Assembly (NCBI GenBank): GCA_023253615.1
Contig: JALRFZ010000316.1
Location: 1-9,087 of the forward strand
From: Verrucomicrobiales bacterium
GTDB lineage: Bacteria; Verrucomicrobiota; Verrucomicrobiia; Verrucomicrobiales; DEV007
Length of the DNA stretch: 9,087 nt
Reading direction: 5' to 3'
Shown here one piece after another: positions 5,788-9,087 of the stretch. The stretch's first letter is position 1. Every line of letters starts with the position of its first letter. A model generated the notes under the pieces. The model saw only the letters and a list, made by a program, of their open reading frames with translations. It made no database searches and was not told the origin of the DNA. The position numbers and the translations under genes were made by a program.

Positions 5788-7671
5788 TCAGGGCTTCCCC
5801 CCCGGGGCCGGGGCCGGAGCTACTGCCGCGGGCTTGGGGGCCGGGTCGGCAGGCTTTTCCACCGGGGCGGTTTTCGCGGCGGGATCCGGCTTCGGAGCCT
5901 CGGCCGGTTTGCCTGCGGGTGCCGGAGCCGCGGGCTTCGCCTCCACGGGCTTCGGTGCGGCAGCCGGCTTCGGGGCGTCGGCCGCGGCGGGCGCGGCCGG
6001 TTTGGCGGGTTCGGGCTTTTTCTCCTCCGGCTTTTTCTCGGCCGGCTTTTCGGCGGGAGCACCCTTGATCTCCTGAGGAGCCGGCGCCGGAGGCGGCGCG
6101 GGCAGATCGACTCCGGTGTTGATCTCGAGATTGACGCTACGCTCGAAGGCCTTGGCCTCGGCCGGATCGACCGATGTCTGCCAGACATAGGCCTTTTTCA
6201 GGTTCGGCAGCTTCGCGAAGGTCTCGAAGATCCCGTTGCCGACCTTCGTCCCATAAAGATTGATGTATTCGAGATTGGCGAGCGAGGCGAGTTCGGCGAC
6301 GCCTTGATCGGTCACGGCCGTGTTTTCGAGATGGAGACGCTCGAGGTCGCGCATCAGGCGCACCGTCTTCATACCGGCATCCGTGACCTGGCTGCGCGCC
6401 AGGTCGAGCCAGACGATCCGTTCGGCGACCGGCTCGAGCATCTTCAACTGGTCGTCGCCGAAGTCCTTCGCGGCATTGATCACATTCACCCGGAGCCGGT
6501 CGTCCTCGGCGGAGACGGGCATCACGGAGAAGTGGTATTTTTCCGCCGCCTCATCGACCTCGGCCATGCGCGCGGCCTTCTCCTCATCGGGCAGCGAATC
6601 CCAGACCGATGGGGCAGCCGCCACTTCGGCCGTGGCCTCGGTCGCTCCGCCCGCATGGATGGCCGCGACCCGGGTGGCGATCTCCGCGATACCGGGATCT
6701 TCTCCCAGCTGCGCCACGGTCGTGTCGGTTTTGGCTCCGGCGTTGATCCAGAGTTTCAGCAATTCCACCTCCGGGGCTTGCAGCGGGTCGCCCTGCGGCG
6801 GCATGAACTCGTCGTCGTCGTGCGGCAGCAGGACACGCACGATCAGCTCGGACTCGTCCGCGTTTCCGGGCACCACGGTGGGGTAATCCGAGCCCTCCGC
6901 TCCGGCGAGGAGCAGCTCGTGGGTATCCATCCGCAGCTTGCCTTTGATCTTGTTCTCGTTGTGGCACTCGTTGCAGGTCTTGTCGAGAATGGGCACCACG
7001 AAATCCTCGTAAACGAGACGTTCTCCCACCGGCTTCTCGACCACGGCGGCAGACAGCTCCCCTTCTCCGGCAGCGGCAGGCTCCTCCTTGACGCCGCCAA
7101 GTCCGATGAGCAGCGCCGGCTTCAACGCGGCGGGCGCGTGCTCGGTCAGATAATCGGGCTCATGCACCATCGCACCGCCGAAATGTCCGCTCGCCGCCGT
7201 CGCGAACGCCGCGAGCGCCGTGCCGAATCCGGAGAGAAACCGTTTTCCCCTCACCGCAAAGACCAGCGCGAAAAGGGTGAAAACGACCACGGCGAGACCG
7301 AAGTAAAGATGCAGGTCCATCGCACGCCCCGAGTAATCCTCCAAGGTCATGAGGAGGTAACCGATCACGGTGGCACCGACGCCACTGAGGAAACTGAGCC
7401 ACAGGACGAAGGGAATCGACGCCCGGAGGTGGGAAAACACGGTGAAATACCCGAGGGCCTCCATCACCGCCACGAGGAAGATCAATCCGATCGGCAGATG
7501 AACCATCAGGACATGGAAGCGGGCGATGAAGTGGAGGAATCCGCCCTGCTCCGCCCCTCCACGATAGGCGAACCAGATCCCGGCGAGGAGCGCCGCCCAG
7601 ACGATCCCGATGAGGACCGCCAACTTGACCGATGTCTTCGCAGGTGCCTGATGCTTCACAAAACTGCTCAT
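5788..7671 (-). CDS. Membrane-anchored c-type cytochrome with leucine-rich repeats and Pro/Ala/Lys-rich tail
   Basis: The 627 residues form four modules. First is a membrane domain of the DUF2231 type (about 15-180), with helices near 15-35, 54-78, 86-108, 121-140 and 147-162. It has conserved histidines in RFHVLMVHLPIG (H53, H58) and GHFGGAMVHEPDYLTE (H163, H170). Second is one exported haem domain (about 215-313), with CNECH at 233-237 as covalent haem site and M290 in EFMPPQGDP as likely axial ligand; it matches the planctomycete/verrucomicrobial 'PSCyt1' style. Third is a leucine-rich-repeat segment (about 400-515), with repeats such as LERLHLENTAVTDQGVAEL and LEYINLYGTKVGNG. Fourth is a ~105-residue Pro/Ala/Lys tail. 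The likely role is membrane-linked electron transfer, with the LRR as a binding surface; partner and redox chemistry are unknown. It is first in the operon that also encodes its presumed haem-attachment machinery. ATG 7671 gives a sensible N-terminus; no Shine-Dalgarno is seen. Confidence 0.87.
   Translation of the reverse strand: MSSFVKHQAPAKTSVKLAVLIGIVWAALLAGIWFAYRGGAEQGGFLHFIARFHVLMVHLPIGLIFLVAVMEALGYFTVFSHLRASIPFVLWLSFLSGVGATVIGYLLMTLEDYSGRAMDLHLYFGLAVVVFTLFALVFAVRGKRFLSGFGTALAAFATAASGHFGGAMVHEPDYLTEHAPAALKPALLIGLGGVKEEPAAAGEGELSAAVVEKPVGERLVYEDFVVPILDKTCNECHNENKIKGKLRMDTHELLLAGAEGSDYPTVVPGNADESELIVRVLLPHDDDEFMPPQGDPLQAPEVELLKLWINAGAKTDTTVAQLGEDPGIAEIATRVAAIHAGGATEATAEVAAAPSVWDSLPDEEKAARMAEVDEAAEKYHFSVMPVSAEDDRLRVNVINAAKDFGDDQLKMLEPVAERIVWLDLARSQVTDAGMKTVRLMRDLERLHLENTAVTDQGVAELASLANLEYINLYGTKVGNGIFETFAKLPNLKKAYVWQTSVDPAEAKAFERSVNLEINTGVDLPAPPPAPAPQEIKGAPAEKPAEKKPEEKKPEPAKPAAPAAADAPKPAAAPKPVEAKPAAPAPAGKPAEAPKPDPAAKTAPVEKPADPAPKPAAVAPAPAPGGKP
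5791..6105 (-). repeat. Low-complexity Pro/Ala/Lys/Glu-rich C-terminal tail coding segment
   Basis: Residues 523-627 of the cytochrome are almost entirely P, A, K and E with a few D, V and G. They form irregular short units such as KPAEKKPEEKKPEPAKP, PKPAAAPKP and GKPAEAPKP. The DNA is a quasi-repetitive GC-rich stretch, so the opposite strand also has a long open Gly/Ala frame that is not a gene. Tails like this are usually extended and flexible and can span the periplasm or bind peptidoglycan. That role is inference. Confidence 0.7.
6961..6975 (-). other. Covalent haem-binding motif CXXCH
   Basis: On the - strand these 15 bases encode C-N-E-C-H (residues 233-237 of the cytochrome), the only CXXCH in the window. 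The two cysteines are where System II synthase forms thioether bonds to haem and the histidine is the proximal iron ligand. The candidate sixth ligand, M290, lies 53 residues later, a normal distance for this class. Confidence 0.9.
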
Positions 7672-7678
7672 GGGCGAG

Positions 7679-7690
7679 CTTCGCGCGAAG
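7679..7690. promoter_or_regulatory. 12-bp perfect palindrome before the cytochrome start
   Basis: CTTCGCGCGAAG is its own reverse complement and ends 7 bases upstream of the cytochrome ATG on the - strand. It sits where a ribosome-binding site would be. It could be a dimeric repressor site, or a small mRNA hairpin (four pairs, four-base loop) affecting initiation. In GC-rich DNA a 12-base palindrome can arise by chance, and it does not recur in the window. Confidence 0.25.
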
Positions 7691-7828
7691 GGCGGGGTCG
7701 GTCAAATGCGCGTTGGCGTGCGAAATCCGACCGTAAGGAGCCATTCCCGACTCCCCTCCCCCGTCGCTCGCCGCACCCGAAAGGCAACCCGGCCGCGCCC
7801 CTGTTTGAAGGCCTCCATGCAAATTAAT

Positions 7829-7857
7829 TTGGCAAAGTGAAATATTTCGTTTCAATT
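7829..7857 (+). promoter_or_regulatory. Candidate promoter for the dynamin-like gene in an AT-rich island
   Basis: TTGGCA at 7829-7834 matches five of six bases of the sigma-70 -35 consensus. TTCAAT (7851-7856), after a 16-base spacer, matches four of six of the -10. The whole stretch is AT-rich in an otherwise GC-rich window. It also holds GAAATATTTC (7839-7848, perfect palindrome) and the inverted repeat TGAAA (7838-7842) / TTTCA (7850-7854), which could be an operator overlapping the promoter. On the other strand TTGAAA is a possible -35 for the operon, but no good -10 follows at the right distance. Confidence 0.35.
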
Positions 7858-7952
7858 GAGCGGTCGCTCTTGTCTGGAATCGCGGATGCGGTGGGTCGAT
7901 CCCTACCTGAACGCACTCGCCGAACTCCCGGATCTCTCACCCCAAAACCGCC

Positions 7953-9087
7953 TTGGCCGAAAAACCGACAGACCAGCTCGGCAAAAACTACTTCCAGACC
8001 CGGGAGAAGTTGACCAAGACCATCGAGTCGCTCGGCGAGCTGGGAAGGGAGAGCGGGATCAATCCCGGCCGTCTCGCCCTCCTCAAAAATCTCCTCGCCA
8101 ACCTCGAGGATCCCTTCCTCTTCGTCGTCGTCGGCGAAGTGAACGCCGGCAAATCGACCCTGCTGAACGCCCTCTTCGGCGAGGACTTCTGCAATGCGGA
8201 CGTCATCCCCACGACCGAGCGCATCGCCTTTTTCAAACACGGGGCCGAGCCCCACGAATTCGAATTCTCCGAGGACATCGTCGAGGTCTTCCGCCCCAAC
8301 GCCTTCCTCAAGGACTTCAATCTCGTCGACACGCCGGGGACGAACTCGATCGAGTCCACCCACCAGCGGATCACCGAGCAATTCCTTCCCATGGCGGATC
8401 TCGTGCTCTTTGTCTTTTCCGTGACGAATCCCTGGGGCGCCTCGACGTGGGAGTTCCTGGACCGTATCCACCACCAGTGGAAAAAGAAAATCGTCTTCAT
8501 CCTCCAGCAGTGCGACCTCCGCACCGACGAGGAAGTCGCCGCCATCCTCGAGCACCTCCAGAAGACCGCGCATCACCGCTTCGGCCAGCATTTCCCCACC
8601 TTCGCGGTCTCGGCGAAAAAGGCCTTCCTCGCGAAGACCTCCGGCTTGGAAAACGAGGACTTCTCACGCAAGAGCCAGATCGAGGGGCTCGAGCGCTACA
8701 TCGCCGGAGTCGTCGAATCGTCCGAACCCCGTCTCATCAAGCTGATCCATGCCTGGCGTGCCGCCTGCTACGTGCTCGGGGAGGTGAAGGAGAGCCTCGG
8801 CACCGCCTCCGAAATCATCCGCGCCGACAACGAGCTGCTCAGCGAGCTCGAGCCCGCCTGCAAGATGCAGCAGGACCGCACCTTGAAGAAATGCGAGCCG
8901 CTCTTCGAGGCCTTCGATCAGAGCTTCATGGCCGCGGGGCTGCAGGCCGAGCCGCTTCTGGATTCCGAGTTCCGCGTCATCTCCGCCCTCATGCCCAAAC
9001 GCAAGAGCGCCGAGGAAATCGAGGGCCTCATCTTCGCCACGACGATGAAAGCCGTGCGCCGCAGCATCGGAGCCGGCGCCCCCGCGG
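7953..9087 (+). CDS. Dynamin-like large GTPase, 3'-partial
   Basis: The frame (codons at multiples of 3) is open from the TGA at 7908 to the right edge and encodes 378 residues. Bacterial dynamin-like proteins bind and remodel membranes through GTP-driven assembly. Motifs are clear: a lead-in helix (about 10-45); P-loop GEVNAGKS (61-68); switch I with PTTE; G3 DTPG (126-129) in NLVDTPGTNSIESTHQ; and G5-like VSAKKA near 219-224. The G4 position reads FILQQCDL (Q185, Q186, D188) rather than N/TKxD. Beyond about 240 the protein is largely helical, as in a dynamin stalk; any membrane-insertion region lies past the edge. The only start before the P-loop that keeps the lead-in helix is TTG 7953 (next, TTG 8010), with no Shine-Dalgarno. 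The gene may begin elsewhere if a frameshift is present. A long antisense frame over the same DNA is a shadow. Confidence 0.85.
   Translation, partial: MAEKPTDQLGKNYFQTREKLTKTIESLGELGRESGINPGRLALLKNLLANLEDPFLFVVVGEVNAGKSTLLNALFGEDFCNADVIPTTERIAFFKHGAEPHEFEFSEDIVEVFRPNAFLKDFNLVDTPGTNSIESTHQRITEQFLPMADLVLFVFSVTNPWGASTWEFLDRIHHQWKKKIVFILQQCDLRTDEEVAAILEHLQKTAHHRFGQHFPTFAVSAKKAFLAKTSGLENEDFSRKSQIEGLERYIAGVVESSEPRLIKLIHAWRAACYVLGEVKESLGTASEIIRADNELLSELEPACKMQQDRTLKKCEPLFEAFDQSFMAAGLQAEPLLDSEFRVISALMPKRKSAEEIEGLIFATTMKAVRRSIGAGAPA

Larger units (their letters stand above)
7672..7952. promoter_or_regulatory. Divergent spacer between the cytochrome operon and the dynamin-like gene
   Basis: This 281-base spacer has no gene that I can support. 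Next to the cytochrome start is a 12-base perfect palindrome (7679-7690). The stretch 7690-7814 is ordinary GC-rich sequence with only low-quality antisense frames. An AT-rich island follows at about 7820-7858, the clearest promoter-like composition in the window, and must serve the + strand gene, the - strand operon or both. After it comes GC-rich leader sequence to TTG 7953, including a frame-1 ATG at 7885 discussed as a finding. Confidence 0.5.

Noticed and set aside
5756..6076. A Gly/Ala/Ser-rich + strand frame resembling a repetitive structural protein
   Set aside because: It is the complement of the Pro/Ala/Lys tail codons, and its repetitiveness is inherited from that tail.
5689..7827. 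A 712-codon open frame on the + strand opposite the cytochrome
   Set aside because: Arg/Gly-rich translation without recognisable domains. The - strand frame encodes the CXXCH and LRR protein.
7824..8591. A 255-codon - strand frame ending at the AT-rich island
   Set aside because: It is antisense to the GTPase, whose P-loop and DTPG motifs identify the true coding strand. Its translation is an acidic low-complexity shadow.

Overview
The window looks like chromosomal DNA of a GC-rich bacterium of the PVC superphylum, most likely Verrucomicrobiota. Three things suggest this. A membrane protein joins a DUF2231-like segment, one c-type haem domain of the planctomycete/verrucomicrobial type, leucine-rich repeats and a Pro/Ala/Lys tail. 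The ResB/CcsA haem-handling pair has a CcsA with a large exported N-terminal domain. No gene start carries a good Shine-Dalgarno sequence. No tRNA, rRNA, transposon or CRISPR array was seen.

Layout. Bases 1-141 hold the tail of an unidentified + strand gene and the first ~31 codons of a GalE-like nucleotide-sugar epimerase. The epimerase stops abruptly inside a 3'-truncated scpA on the - strand (to 911). The two gene fragments share about 13 bases at the join, so this is either a rearrangement breakpoint or an assembly chimera. A 120-base divergent spacer leads to a + strand UPF0126/YicG-type membrane protein (1032-1682). This converges, across 19 bases holding a terminator-like inverted repeat, on a four-gene - strand operon.

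The operon (7671 down to 1702) reads: membrane cytochrome c with leucine-rich repeats and a PAK-rich tail; 97-base gap; small unnamed lipoprotein; 24-base gap; resB; 4-base ATGA overlap; ccsA. ResB and CcsA form the System II haem transporter and cytochrome c synthase, which attaches haem to CXXCH motifs outside the cytoplasmic membrane. The first gene encodes exactly such a CXXCH protein, so the operon appears to pair a haem-attachment machine with a likely client. The lipoprotein between them is the least understood member.

A 281-base divergent spacer (7672-7952) contains the only strongly AT-rich island in the window. It is followed on the + strand by a dynamin-like large GTPase that starts at a TTG (7953) and runs off the right edge. 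Its G1, G2, G3 and G5 motifs are readable, but G4 reads QQCD.
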